Below are positions 16,483-24,770 of a DNA stretch of 64,000 nt, in pieces (position 1 is the first letter of the stretch; each line of letters begins with the position of its first letter). Position numbers and translations under genes: made by a program. Source of the stretch: Lachnospiraceae bacterium. Its GTDB lineage: Bacteria; Bacillota; Clostridia; Lachnospirales; Lachnospiraceae. Under the pieces are notes generated by a model. The model was not told the DNA's origin, did not search any database, and was given only the letters and a program-made list of their open reading frames with translations. Location: contig JAMPFQ010000005.1 in assembly GCA_023664345.1 (NCBI GenBank), positions 1-64,000 of the forward strand. Direction: 5' to 3'.

Positions 16483-17299
16483 GCGGACGGTAATCCAGGA
16501 TCTTTGGCGAGACCGTCACTCTGGTGTAGATATCGGCATATCTGCTGGGAGAGAGACCCTCGATATAATTAGGGGTATACTGCCTGGAAACACCGTTTTT
16601 TTTCAGAATGTCGATGGCCTTGTTGTAAGCGATGGCCGCTTCCTGCTCGGAGGGGTAGCGGCCCACGATATAATTTCCCCTGACATGGATGCGGACAGTA
16701 TAGAGGTACTGTCCGTTTTTTTGACGTTCCCGGCTGACGCCGTGGTATATGTTCAGAATCTCCAGGTTTTCCCGGCGGAAGTCGCAGGAGTCGTTGTTGA
16801 TGAAACGGAAATCCCGCCCTTCTTTCGCATAGGGCCTGATGCCGTAGCGCGATGTGATGCTGACCTGCAGCCCGTAGTCGGCCACAAAATAATGCCTGCC
16901 CCTGCACATGATCTTGTGGGAGGAATAATAGAAAAGGTCGTCCAGGTCAAATTTCAGCACATGGGTGGGGGAAAGGTAGTAATAAAACAATTTCTGTCCC
17001 ATATAAATGGGATTGCCGAGATAGATGTCATTGTCCCGAAAATTGAGGAGGGAGACCCATTTTTCAAAAGCAAGAGGAGAGTCTTCCGTATAGTCATCCA
17101 GTGATATCCTGGGCGAACCCAGCAGGCGCAGACCCTCCCGGTATGCGGCCTGTGCCGCCTCCGGGCAGGAAAAGCTGCCAAGGCTGATATGCTTGCGCCG
17201 ATAGGTAAGGGAGGAACGGAAATAGGCCTCTCCGTTTTTGCGGACAGAGGAAAATACGCCTTCGTAATGCTTTTTTTCGGAAAAGTCGGAATGTGTCAT
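16460..17299 (-). CDS. AP2/HNH-like DNA-binding protein of unknown role
   Basis: 279 aa from ATG 17299, which follows GGGAGGGG. Two AP2-like three-strand units are visible. One is near the N terminus (YEGVFSSVRKNGEAYFRSS ... ISLGSFSCPEAAQAAYREG). The other is near the C terminus (YTVRIHVRGNYIVGRYPSEQ, then EAAIAYNKAIDIL). Between them lies FRFINNDSCDFRRENLEIL, which resembles the HNH segment of AP2-type homing endonucleases but lacks a clear His-Asn-His set. It may be a domesticated endonuclease turned DNA-binding protein. It ends inside the GH25 gene on the other strand. Confidence 0.65.
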   Translation of the reverse strand: MTHSDFSEKKHYEGVFSSVRKNGEAYFRSSLTYRRKHISLGSFSCPEAAQAAYREGLRLLGSPRISLDDYTEDSPLAFEKWVSLLNFRDNDIYLGNPIYMGQKLFYYYLSPTHVLKFDLDDLFYYSSHKIMCRGRHYFVADYGLQVSITSRYGIRPYAKEGRDFRFINNDSCDFRRENLEILNIYHGVSRERQKNGQYLYTVRIHVRGNYIVGRYPSEQEAAIAYNKAIDILKKNGVSRQYTPNYIEGLSPSRYADIYTRVTVSPKILDYRPPTSPNSR

Positions 17300-17483
17300 A
17301 TTGGCCCCTCCCTGCCGCGGATGGTGGAACGGATCGCTTTTGATATAGTATAACATTTTTTGCGGAATCTGAACAGTTACAAAATTGTGTCATAATTGTT
17401 ACATATTTTTTAACCTTATCTCATATATTTGATATATCGGACAGGCACTGTCCTGTCCGCCATGTTTTGAGAAAGGATAAAGA

Positions 17484-18131
17484 ATGATGTATAAAAAGGC
17501 GGTCGGGTTATTGATACTCTGCAATATGATTTTTCTGGCAGGACTTCTGTGCATCCGCGGAACGGGCCATGTGAAAGGGATGCCACGGACGGTTTCCCTG
17601 ATATCCCTGACCCTGTGGGAGGTTGAGGAAAAAGCGGAGAACCGTGAGACGGTAGGGGAGGAGAGCAGGGCGCTGGGAATCGTGGACCGGGCCGTTTCCG
17701 GACAGCGCGTGGTGGAATTTGATGTGTTGGAGCAGGAGACCGATATGCTGGAGGCTTCTGAGCTGGATGTGCTGCTGAGGATCGTGGAATCCGAAGCGGG
17801 CAGTGAGGATTCGGACGGCAGGCTGCTGGTGGCAAATGTAATCCTGAACCGGGTGAACGACGAACATTTTCCGTCCACGGTGACAGAGGTGGTGTTCCAG
17901 CAGCAAAACGGAGTGGCCCAGTTCTCGCCTGTTGCCAGCGGGAGGATCTATCGGGTGGAGGTCAGCGAGGAGACCAGGGAGGCTGTGGAACGGGCCCTTG
18001 ACGGCGAGGATCTCTCTCAGGGTGCATTGTACTTTGCCGCCAGGAAATATGCGGACAGCACAAAGATGAACTGGTTCGACGAGCATCTGGTCTACCTGTT
18101 CCAGCACGGCGGGCATGAATTTTTTAAATAG
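17484..18131 (+). CDS. Cell wall hydrolase, SleB type
   Basis: 215 aa. An N-terminal hydrophobic signal or anchor (AVGLLILCNMIFLAGLLCI) is followed by a linker and, from about residue 93, the Hydrolase_2/SleB catalytic domain: VLLRIVESEAGSEDSDG with the catalytic Glu, LLVANVILNRVN, FPSTVTEVVFQ, and AQFSPVASGRIY. Lytic transglycosylase-like enzymes of this family act on spore cortex or cell-wall peptidoglycan. Preceded by GAAAGGA. Ends just before the thrC promoter. Confidence 0.87.
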   Translation: MMYKKAVGLLILCNMIFLAGLLCIRGTGHVKGMPRTVSLISLTLWEVEEKAENRETVGEESRALGIVDRAVSGQRVVEFDVLEQETDMLEASELDVLLRIVESEAGSEDSDGRLLVANVILNRVNDEHFPSTVTEVVFQQQNGVAQFSPVASGRIYRVEVSEETREAVERALDGEDLSQGALYFAARKYADSTKMNWFDEHLVYLFQHGGHEFFK

Positions 18132-18137
18132 CCTGCC

Positions 18138-18166
18138 TTGCGCCATGGGGCAATTAATGATATACT
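18138..18166 (+). promoter_or_regulatory. Candidate promoter for thrC
   Basis: TTGCGC (18138-18143), 17-base spacer, TATACT (18161-18166). Confidence 0.5.
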
Positions 18167-18206
18167 ATACACAATTTACAGACAAATACAGGGAATGGAG
18201 AAAAGT

Positions 18207-19709
18207 ATGGAAGTCTTATACAAAAGTACCAGAAGCAGCGCCGGCCCGGTGAAAGCGTCCCAGGCGATCCTCAGGGGTCTCTCGGAGGACGGCGGGCTGT
18301 TCGTGCCGGATCATATCCCCGCGCTGGACAGGAGTTTGCGGGAACTTGCGGGCATGACCTATCAGGAGATCGCCTACGAGGTGATGAAGCTTTACCTCAC
18401 CGACTTTACGGAGGAGGAGTTAAAGGACTGTATCAATAAAGCTTACGATGCCAAGTTTGACAGGCCGGAGATCGCTCCGCTGGCGGAAGCGGAGGGCGCT
18501 TACTATCTGGAACTGTTCCACGGCGCCACCATAGCGTTCAAGGATATGGCTTTGTCCATCCTGCCCCATCTGATGATCACATCTGCCCGTAAGAACCAGG
18601 TCAAAAATGAGATCGTGATCCTGACGGCAACCTCCGGAGACACCGGAAAGGCTGCGCTGGCAGGTTTCGCCAACGTGGAGGGAACACGCATCATTGTATT
18701 TTACCCGAAAAACGGCGTCAGCCCCATCCAGGAAAAGCAGATGGTGACACAGCAGGGGGACAATACGCTGGTGGTGGGGATCCACGGCAATTTTGACGAT
18801 GCCCAGACCGGTGTGAAGCAGATCTTCTCCGACCGGAAACTGGCAGCGGAGATGGACAAAAAGGGCTTCCAGTTCTCATCCGCCAATTCCATCAATATCG
18901 GGCGCCTGGTGCCCCAGATCTGTTATTATGTGTACGCTTATGCCGCCCTTTTGAAAGAGGAGAAGATCAGCGAGGGCGAAACGATCAATGTGGTGGTTCC
19001 CACGGGGAATTTCGGAAATATCCTGGCTGCGTTTTACGCGAAGAATATGGGGCTTCCCATCGGAAAACTGATCTGCGCTTCCAATGAGAACAGGGTGCTG
19101 TATGATTTCTTCCGGACTGGCGTCTATGACAGGAACCGGGAGTTCGTGCTGACCAGTTCCCCTTCCATGGACATCCTGATTTCCAGCAATCTGGAGCGGC
19201 TGATCTATCGTATCGCGGGAGAGGACGCGGATAAGAATAAAGAACTGATGGCGGCTTTGACCGGGGCGGGGAAATATGAGATCACCCCGGAAATGAAAGC
19301 GGCGCTGGCTGACTTTTACGGCAGCTATGCGGATGAGAGAGAGACTGCGGAGGAGATCGGCAGGCTGTACAAAGACTGCGGCTATGTGATCGACACCCAT
19401 ACGGCTGTGGCGTCCGCAGTGTACCGGAAATACGCGGCGGAGACAGGGGACAGGACAAAGACGGTGATCGCCTCCACCGCCAGCCCGTTCAAGTTTACCA
19501 GAAGTGTGATGAACGCTATCGATCCGAAATATGACGCTATGGGTGATTTTGAACTGGTGGACGAACTTTCCAGGATTGCCAATGTGGCGGTCCCCAGAGC
19601 CATCGAGGAGATCCGTACCGCCCCTGTGGTGCATGAGAAGCAGTGTGACGTGGATCAGATGAAAGAGACGGTGAGGGAATTTTTAAGCCTTTATTCCCGC
19701 GGGCAATGA
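18207..19709 (+). CDS. thrC: Threonine synthase
   Basis: 500 aa from ATG 18207 (GGAG seven bases upstream). PLP enzyme converting O-phosphohomoserine to threonine. The PLP lysine lies in LFHGATIAFKDMALS (near residue 115). TATSGDTGKAALAGF and the phosphate loop PTGNFGNILAAFYAK are present, and the N-terminal SEDGGLFVPD is typical of the long (about 500 aa) fungal/enterobacterial-like subclass. Stands alone behind its own promoter; a family C palindromic element follows the stop. Confidence 0.95.
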   Translation: MEVLYKSTRSSAGPVKASQAILRGLSEDGGLFVPDHIPALDRSLRELAGMTYQEIAYEVMKLYLTDFTEEELKDCINKAYDAKFDRPEIAPLAEAEGAYYLELFHGATIAFKDMALSILPHLMITSARKNQVKNEIVILTATSGDTGKAALAGFANVEGTRIIVFYPKNGVSPIQEKQMVTQQGDNTLVVGIHGNFDDAQTGVKQIFSDRKLAAEMDKKGFQFSSANSINIGRLVPQICYYVYAYAALLKEEKISEGETINVVVPTGNFGNILAAFYAKNMGLPIGKLICASNENRVLYDFFRTGVYDRNREFVLTSSPSMDILISSNLERLIYRIAGEDADKNKELMAALTGAGKYEITPEMKAALADFYGSYADERETAEEIGRLYKDCGYVIDTHTAVASAVYRKYAAETGDRTKTVIASTASPFKFTRSVMNAIDPKYDAMGDFELVDELSRIANVAVPRAIEEIRTAPVVHEKQCDVDQMKETVREFLSLYSRGQ

Positions 19710-19825
19710 GCCACAAGTCCAGGGAATCATGATTCCCTTGGACCTTGGCGAATGCCGCGAGGGTCAAATACCCCGCAGCTTGCTGCGTTGCAAGATTGAT
19801 ACCCCGTCAGCTTGCTGCGGGGGCT
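19701..19825. repeat. Palindromic intergenic element, family C copy 1
   Basis: AAGTCCAGGGAATC/GATTCCCTTGGACCTT forms a near-perfect palindrome at about 19714-19745, starting within the end of thrC. A second hairpin pair based on CCCGCAGC/GCTGCGGG (about 19772-19822) follows. The first part recurs at 41326-41383. No T-run, so it is not an ordinary terminator. Confidence 0.65.
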
Positions 19826-19909
19826 TTGATTGAAATTGCGATCCTGTTAAAACGGGTTGTGATGGTATCGGCAGATCATCGGGATCTGTGGAGTAGAAGG
19901 TACATTGCC

Positions 19910-20146
19910 ATGAAAACAGAAAACGCAGATACGGTTCAGTCTGTGGCATTAACGATCTGTGCGAATGATGGAAGAAAGCTGGAAATCCCGCTTGAAGTAT
20001 GGCAGGTAGATGTTGTATGTGAAATGCTTGGTTTGTGTGTGGATACGGCTGACCTGGATACTTATCGTATGCGGAGTAAAGAGCGGGTGGATGAGAGGAT
20101 GGAAATCTACCGTCACGCAATCAGGAATTTACATAGCAAGGAATAA
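19910..20146 (+). CDS. Small hypothetical protein, 78 aa
   Basis: Starts MKTENADTVQSV at 19910 behind GAAGG. The same frame is open further upstream to 19745, but that part translates the family C repeat. Acidic, no signal peptide, membrane segment or recognised domain. It ends three bases before the histidine phosphatase gene, so the two are probably one transcript. Unknown function. Confidence 0.55.
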   Translation: MKTENADTVQSVALTICANDGRKLEIPLEVWQVDVVCEMLGLCVDTADLDTYRMRSKERVDERMEIYRHAIRNLHSKE

Positions 20147-20149
20147 GAT

Positions 20150-20722
20150 ATGACCACCATATATTTTGTCAGACACGCAGAATCTGATCATACAAACCAT
20201 AATGAACAGTCGAGGGGATTGACTGAAAAGGGATCAGAGGACAGTAAGCTTGTCACAAATTTTTTGTCTGACAGGAAGATCGATATGGTATTCTCAAGTC
20301 CGTATAAGAGAGCCATTGACACGATTCGTAACTTCGCTGATCTGGCGGGACTTGAAATCCATATAGAAAATGATTTCAGGGAACGAAAAGCAGGCAGCGG
20401 TTGGATGGAAGATTATACATCGTTCTGCAAGGCGCAGTGGATGGATTTTGATTACAAACTTTCAGATGGTGAGACATTACAGGAAGTACAGACAAGAAAT
20501 ATTACAGCGTTAAACCGCCTGTTAGACGAGTATGGGAACAGAACAATCGTCATCGGCACTCATGGGACCGCTTTAAGTACGATCATCAATTTCTATGACA
20601 GGCAATTTGGATGGTCAGATTTTGAAAAGATCAAGGGGCTAATGCCGTGGGTTGTGAAAATTACCTTTGATAGAGATGTCTGTGTGGAAATCCAATCGTA
20701 TAACCTGTTTGAACTGCGCTGA
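20150..20722 (+). CDS. Histidine phosphatase family protein
   Basis: 190 aa. Phosphoglycerate-mutase-like fold with the catalytic YFVRHAESDH at the N terminus, FSSPYKRAIDT (second active-site Arg) and GTHGTALST with the second His near residue 142. Similar proteins act on small phosphorylated metabolites; specificity cannot be read. Follows a 78-aa gene by three bases with AAGGAATAAG as RBS, and precedes a DUF218-type gene. Confidence 0.85.
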   Translation: MTTIYFVRHAESDHTNHNEQSRGLTEKGSEDSKLVTNFLSDRKIDMVFSSPYKRAIDTIRNFADLAGLEIHIENDFRERKAGSGWMEDYTSFCKAQWMDFDYKLSDGETLQEVQTRNITALNRLLDEYGNRTIVIGTHGTALSTIINFYDRQFGWSDFEKIKGLMPWVVKITFDRDVCVEIQSYNLFELR

Positions 20723-20777
20723 TGGATTCGAATTTTGAGAGTAGTGCAGATGATTGGATAAAGGAGCATTCCTGTAA

Positions 20778-21377
20778 ATGACTAATCGTATCATAACAGA
20801 TATTTCAAATTACATATTTGTGTCTGACGAACCCGAAAAGGTCGATGCTGTCTTTTTGCCTGGCAGTTCACATCCCGAACAGCCTGAATATGCGGCAGAA
20901 CTGTACCGCAGGGGATATGCGAAATGGCTTATTCCGTCAGGCGGCGTCAGTGTGAAACGTGATAAATGGCCGGGCGTTCGCTCAAAGGCAGACAGATACA
21001 GCGGCGATTATCAGTCGGACTGTGAGTTCTTTACGGATGTGCTTCTTAAAAATGGTGTACCTGTTGATGCAATCATTGGTGAAGATCAGTCGGGGCATAC
21101 CCGTGACAATGCATTTCTATCTCGAAAAGTTGTTGACGAAAAAGGGCTGGAGATTAAGACCGCGCTGATTGTATGCAAAGCGTTTCACGCCCGGCGTTGT
21201 CTTATGCTTTATCAAATGGCTTTTCCTGATGTTGAAATGAAAGTCTGCCCGATTCATTGTTACAACATTACAAAGGATAATTGGTACAAGAGTGAACAAG
21301 GTATCGACCGTGTACTTGGTGAACTTACTCGATGCGGTAACCAGTTTGTCGGGGATATAAAAGAATATTTGTCATGA
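20778..21377 (+). CDS. YdcF/DUF218-family protein
   Basis: 199 aa. VDAVFLPGSSHPEQPEYAAE, KWLIPSGG, DQSGHTRDNAFLSRKV and ALIVCKAFHARRCLMLYQ are the ordered motifs of the DUF218 (YdcF/SanA/ElyC) fold. No membrane segment, so it belongs to the soluble YdcF-like branch, whose members can bind nucleotides or SAM but have no settled reaction. RBS AAGGAG. Part of a small accessory cluster with the phosphatase. Confidence 0.8.
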   Translation: MTNRIITDISNYIFVSDEPEKVDAVFLPGSSHPEQPEYAAELYRRGYAKWLIPSGGVSVKRDKWPGVRSKADRYSGDYQSDCEFFTDVLLKNGVPVDAIIGEDQSGHTRDNAFLSRKVVDEKGLEIKTALIVCKAFHARRCLMLYQMAFPDVEMKVCPIHCYNITKDNWYKSEQGIDRVLGELTRCGNQFVGDIKEYLS

Positions 21378-21428
21378 CAAAATAAGTTCCTGTTGTAGTA
21401 AAGCTAAAGGAAAGCAGAGGATATAGAT

Positions 21429-21584
21429 GTGAGAATCTATTTCGATCATTGTTGTTATAATCGCCCTTATGATGATCAATCACAGATTAGAATAAGTTTT
21501 GGAAACTTTTTGGAGAAAGCATCTGCCTATGCTGACAGTCATCCATACAAAGGTAATGCCTGCGGAGGAATCAAAGATGGGTGA
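21429..21584 (+). pseudogene. Truncated PIN-domain (VapC-like) gene remnant
   Basis: From GTG 21429, behind AGAGGA, the frame reads VRIYFDHCCYNRPYDDQSQI and continues RIS. This is the conserved start of a clostridial PIN-domain family, with the first active-site Asp. After about 24 residues the similarity stops and the frame closes at 21584 after 51 codons; a full PIN protein is about 130-150 aa. The 3' end overlaps the RBS and start of the next gene. Read as a decayed toxin-type gene, not a functional one. Confidence 0.6.
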
Positions 21585-22083
21585 ACAAATGACGGCATAT
21601 AAAAATATGGTTGGGTTACTGGATGTGGATAAGGATACGGCGGATAGATTAAACAGGTGCATCAGCGATCCGCGTACATATTATGAGGAGCATGAAAGAT
21701 TGTATGCGGAAAGAGGGATGTATTCCAGGGCGGATGACGATACTGTCATATGGCTTGGCATGGTTGATATCCTGATCGAGCAGGGGCTCATGTTTGAGTT
21801 CGACTGGAAGGCCGAACTGGAAGATTTCCTTTATGGAATGGAGCAGATCATTCCTGGCGATACGCTTACCCTTGACGGGGAATTGTTTGACGAGGACGCG
21901 GATATCACACAATGGCTGAAAGCGCTGCATGATCCCTGGATGGAACAGGGATATGTCATAGCGGGAATGGATATAGACAGCGACAGTTATTGCGTGATGA
22001 TAACGGCTAAGGACACCTTTGACAGGCTTGCATCTGAGGCTGGAAAGACCGGGCATAGGATAGCGCTGGCGCAGGATATGTAG
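21577..22083 (+). CDS. Hypothetical protein, DUF6630-like
   Basis: 168 aa from ATG 21577 behind GGAGGAATC. The frame is open upstream to 21499 but that part belongs to the PIN remnant. Acidic soluble protein; the second half (WLKALHDPWMEQGYVIAGMD, then DSDSYCVMI) resembles the DUF6630 family, recalled from memory and not verified. No membrane segment. Proteins of this style often sit among accessory or immunity-type genes; here the neighbours are a broken PIN gene and a small membrane protein. Confidence 0.6.
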   Translation: MGEQMTAYKNMVGLLDVDKDTADRLNRCISDPRTYYEEHERLYAERGMYSRADDDTVIWLGMVDILIEQGLMFEFDWKAELEDFLYGMEQIIPGDTLTLDGELFDEDADITQWLKALHDPWMEQGYVIAGMDIDSDSYCVMITAKDTFDRLASEAGKTGHRIALAQDM

Positions 22084-22144
22084 GGCCGTGCGCATTCATC
22101 GGAGGCGCTAAGCAGACATCCGTCTTTTGTGTTTGGGGATGCAA

Positions 22145-22264
22145 ATGTTTGATTTTATCATAGACATATTGGCAAGTTTTTTTGTTGAATCTCTTCTGTG
22201 GATTGATAAGATTCTCAATCGAAAGGGAGCAAAAAAGCGAATGGAGAGTAAGGAGAAGCCATGA
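22145..22264 (+). CDS. Small membrane protein, 39 aa, overlapping deoC
   Basis: MFDFIIDILASFFVESLLWI begins the protein, a single hydrophobic helix followed by a basic, charged tail (DKILNRKGAKKRMESKEKP). GGGG sits six bases before the ATG at 22145; ATG 22139 is an alternative but abuts it. The stop overlaps the deoC start as ATGA, and the AAGGAG within its 3' end is the deoC RBS. Start, hydrophobicity and overlap argue for a real small gene. No function known. Confidence 0.5.
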   Translation: MFDFIIDILASFFVESLLWIDKILNRKGAKKRMESKEKP

Positions 22265-22905
22265 CAACAGAAGAAATGCTGGGAAAAGTAGACCACACGC
22301 AGTTAAAGGCCTATGCCACATGGGAGGATATCCGGAAATTGTGTGATGAGGCGGTGAAATACCACACTGCCAGCGTATGCGTTCCGCCCGCCTATGTGAA
22401 AGCAATCCGGAATACCTATGGTGCGCGGCTTACCATCTGCACCGTGGTGGGCTTCCCGCTGGGCTACAGCGTGACGGAGGCGAAAGCTGCGGAGGTGGAG
22501 TGCGCCCTGCGGGACGGCTGTGACGAGATCGATATGGTGGTCAATATCAGCGATGTAAAGAACGGATATTGGGACAAGGTGGAGGAGGAGATCCGAGCCC
22601 TGAAAAAACTCTGCGGGGATCACATCCTGAAAGTGATTATCGAGACCTGTTATCTCACAGAGGAAGAGAAGATTGCCATGTGTCAGATCGTCACCCGGGC
22701 GGGAGCGGACTATATCAAGACCTCCACCGGATTCGGCACGGGCGGCGCCACGAAAGAGGATGTGGAACTGTTTAAGGCGCATATCGGCCCCGAGGTGAGG
22801 ATCAAAGCGGCAGGCGGCATTTCCACGGCAGAGGATCTGGAACTGTTTATCAGCCTGGGCTGCGACCGCATCGGGACTTCCAGGGCAGTGGGCCTGCTCC
22901 GGTAA
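22261..22905 (+). CDS. deoC: Deoxyribose-phosphate aldolase
   Basis: 214 aa, family length. Cleaves 2-deoxyribose 5-phosphate to glyceraldehyde 3-phosphate and acetaldehyde. The Schiff-base lysine is in DYIKTSTGFGTGGAT (near residue 151) and the second active-site lysine in RIKAAGGIS (near 181); the N-terminal KVDHTQLKAYAT and VVGFPLGY are typical. No other deo genes are adjacent, and it is followed 28 bases later by a peptidase gene. Confidence 0.95.
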   Translation: MTTEEMLGKVDHTQLKAYATWEDIRKLCDEAVKYHTASVCVPPAYVKAIRNTYGARLTICTVVGFPLGYSVTEAKAAEVECALRDGCDEIDMVVNISDVKNGYWDKVEEEIRALKKLCGDHILKVIIETCYLTEEEKIAMCQIVTRAGADYIKTSTGFGTGGATKEDVELFKAHIGPEVRIKAAGGISTAEDLELFISLGCDRIGTSRAVGLLR

Positions 22906-22933
22906 GATTTTTGCAAAGAAGAGGAACAGGAAA

Positions 22934-24733
22934 ATGAAAAATCAGGTGATTCAAGATCGTTTGAAGGCATTGAGAGAGGTTATGAAGGAGAGCGGCATCG
23001 ACTATTACATGATGCCCACTGCGGACTTCCATAACTCCGAGTATGTGAATGATTATTTTAAGGTGAGAGAGTATTTCTGCAATTTCTCCGGCTCCAACGG
23101 GACGCTGCTGGTGTGGCAGGAGGGCGCGGGACTCTGGACGGACGGCAGGTATTTTATCCAGGCGGAGCGGGAACTGGAAGGCACCGGCGTGGAACTGTTC
23201 CGTATGCTGGACGAGGGCGTGCCCACCCTGGAGGACTTCCTGGAGCAGCATATGGAGCAGGGACAGACCCTTGGATTTGACGGCAGGGTGGTATCCTGCG
23301 AGAAAGGAAAGAAGCTGGAGGAGAAGCTGGCGGATAAGGAGATCCGCTTCGCTTACGAGAAAGACCTTGCAGAGGGCATCTGGACAGACAGGCCCGCCTT
23401 TCCCCATGGAAAGGTCACGGCGCTGTCGGAGGAACTGGCGGGCAGGAGCACGGAGGACAAGCAGAAGGACGTGATGGAAAAGGTGTCCGAGGCGGGAGCG
23501 GACAGTTTCTTCCTGACGAAGCTGGACGACTTGATGTGGCTCTTTAACATCAGGGGCTGCGATGTGGAATGCAATCCCGTGGCCATGTCCTACGGCTATC
23601 TGACGAAAGGGGAGGCAGTCCTCTTTATCCAGAAGAGCGTGGTGGACGAGGCTGTGGCGGAATATTTCCGGGAAAAGAAGATCACGGTGAAAGACTACGC
23701 GGAAGTGTCGGATTACCTCAAGGCGCTTCCCCAGGGCGGAAAGGTGCTTATAGATGATCATAACTGCAGCTATGCTTTCTATAAGATCCTGTCCGGGAGG
23801 CAGACCCCTGTGGAGAAGAAAAATCCCACGGAACTGTTGAAGGCAGTGAAGAATCCCGTGGAGCTTGCCAACATGGAGAAGATATATCTAAAGGACAGCG
23901 TGGCTCTGACAAAATATATCTGCTGGCTGAAGACCAATATCGGCAGGCAGGAGATCACGGAGATCACGGCTGCGGACTATCTGGAGAGACTGCGCCTGGA
24001 GATTCCGGAATGCTTTGGTCTTTCTTTCCCCTCCATATCGGCTTACGGCGCCAACGCGGCCATGATGCATTATGAGCCCACACCGGAGGATCATGCGGTG
24101 TTAAAGCCGGAGGGGCTTTATCTGATCGATTCCGGCGGGCAGTATCTGGGAGGCACTACTGATGTGACCAGGACCGTTGCCCTTGGCCCCGTATCGGATG
24201 AGATCAAAAGGCATTACACCGTGGTGGCCGCAGGCATGCTGCAGCTGACCAACGCCCACTGGATACACGGCTGTACCGGGAGAAACCTGGATATCCTGGC
24301 GCGCCAGCCCATCTGGGATATGGATCTTGATTACAAATGCGGCACGGGCCACGGCGTGGGTTATATCCTGAATGTCCACGAGGGGCCGCAGAACCTGCGC
24401 TGGAGGTTCACGGAGGGCATGACGGAAGCGGTCATCGAGGCCGGTATGGATGTCTCCAACGAGCCAGGCATCTATGTGGAGGGGAGCCACGGCATCCGCA
24501 TTGAGAATATCATGGTGGCGGAAAACGACGTGAAGAACGAGTACGGGCAGTTCATGCATTTCAGGACACTGACCTGGGTGCCGATCGATATGGATGCCAT
24601 TGATCTGAACTATATGAGCGAAGTGCAGAAAGAGATGCTGAGAGAGTACCAGCAGAAAGTATATGAGAAAGTTTCACCGTATCTGACGGCGGAAGAGGCG
24701 GAGTGGCTGGAGCGGGAGACCAGGGTCGTATAG
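22934..24733 (+). CDS. Xaa-Pro aminopeptidase (M24B)
   Basis: 599 aa, the three-domain long form of aminopeptidase P. Two creatinase-like N-terminal domains (about 1-300) precede the pita-bread catalytic domain. The two-metal ligands are visible: Asp in [19 protein letters not shown] (two), His in GTGHGVGY, Glu in [15 protein letters not shown] and Glu in IRIENIMV. Cytoplasmic; removes N-terminal residues before proline. RBS GAGGAACAGGAAA. Lies between deoC and the hydrogenase-like receptor. Confidence 0.93.
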   Translation: MKNQVIQDRLKALREVMKESGIDYYMMPTADFHNSEYVNDYFKVREYFCNFSGSNGTLLVWQEGAGLWTDGRYFIQAERELEGTGVELFRMLDEGVPTLEDFLEQHMEQGQTLGFDGRVVSCEKGKKLEEKLADKEIRFAYEKDLAEGIWTDRPAFPHGKVTALSEELAGRSTEDKQKDVMEKVSEAGADSFFLTKLDDLMWLFNIRGCDVECNPVAMSYGYLTKGEAVLFIQKSVVDEAVAEYFREKKITVKDYAEVSDYLKALPQGGKVLIDDHNCSYAFYKILSGRQTPVEKKNPTELLKAVKNPVELANMEKIYLKDSVALTKYICWLKTNIGRQEITEITAADYLERLRLEIPECFGLSFPSISAYGANAAMMHYEPTPEDHAVLKPEGLYLIDSGGQYLGGTTDVTRTVALGPVSDEIKRHYTVVAAGMLQLTNAHWIHGCTGRNLDILARQPIWDMDLDYKCGTGHGVGYILNVHEGPQNLRWRFTEGMTEAVIEAGMDVSNEPGIYVEGSHGIRIENIMVAENDVKNEYGQFMHFRTLTWVPIDMDAIDLNYMSEVQKEMLREYQQKVYEKVSPYLTAEEAEWLERETRVV

Positions 24734-24770
24734 ACTCAAAACAGAATTTTACTGGAAGAGGAGGAATGTT

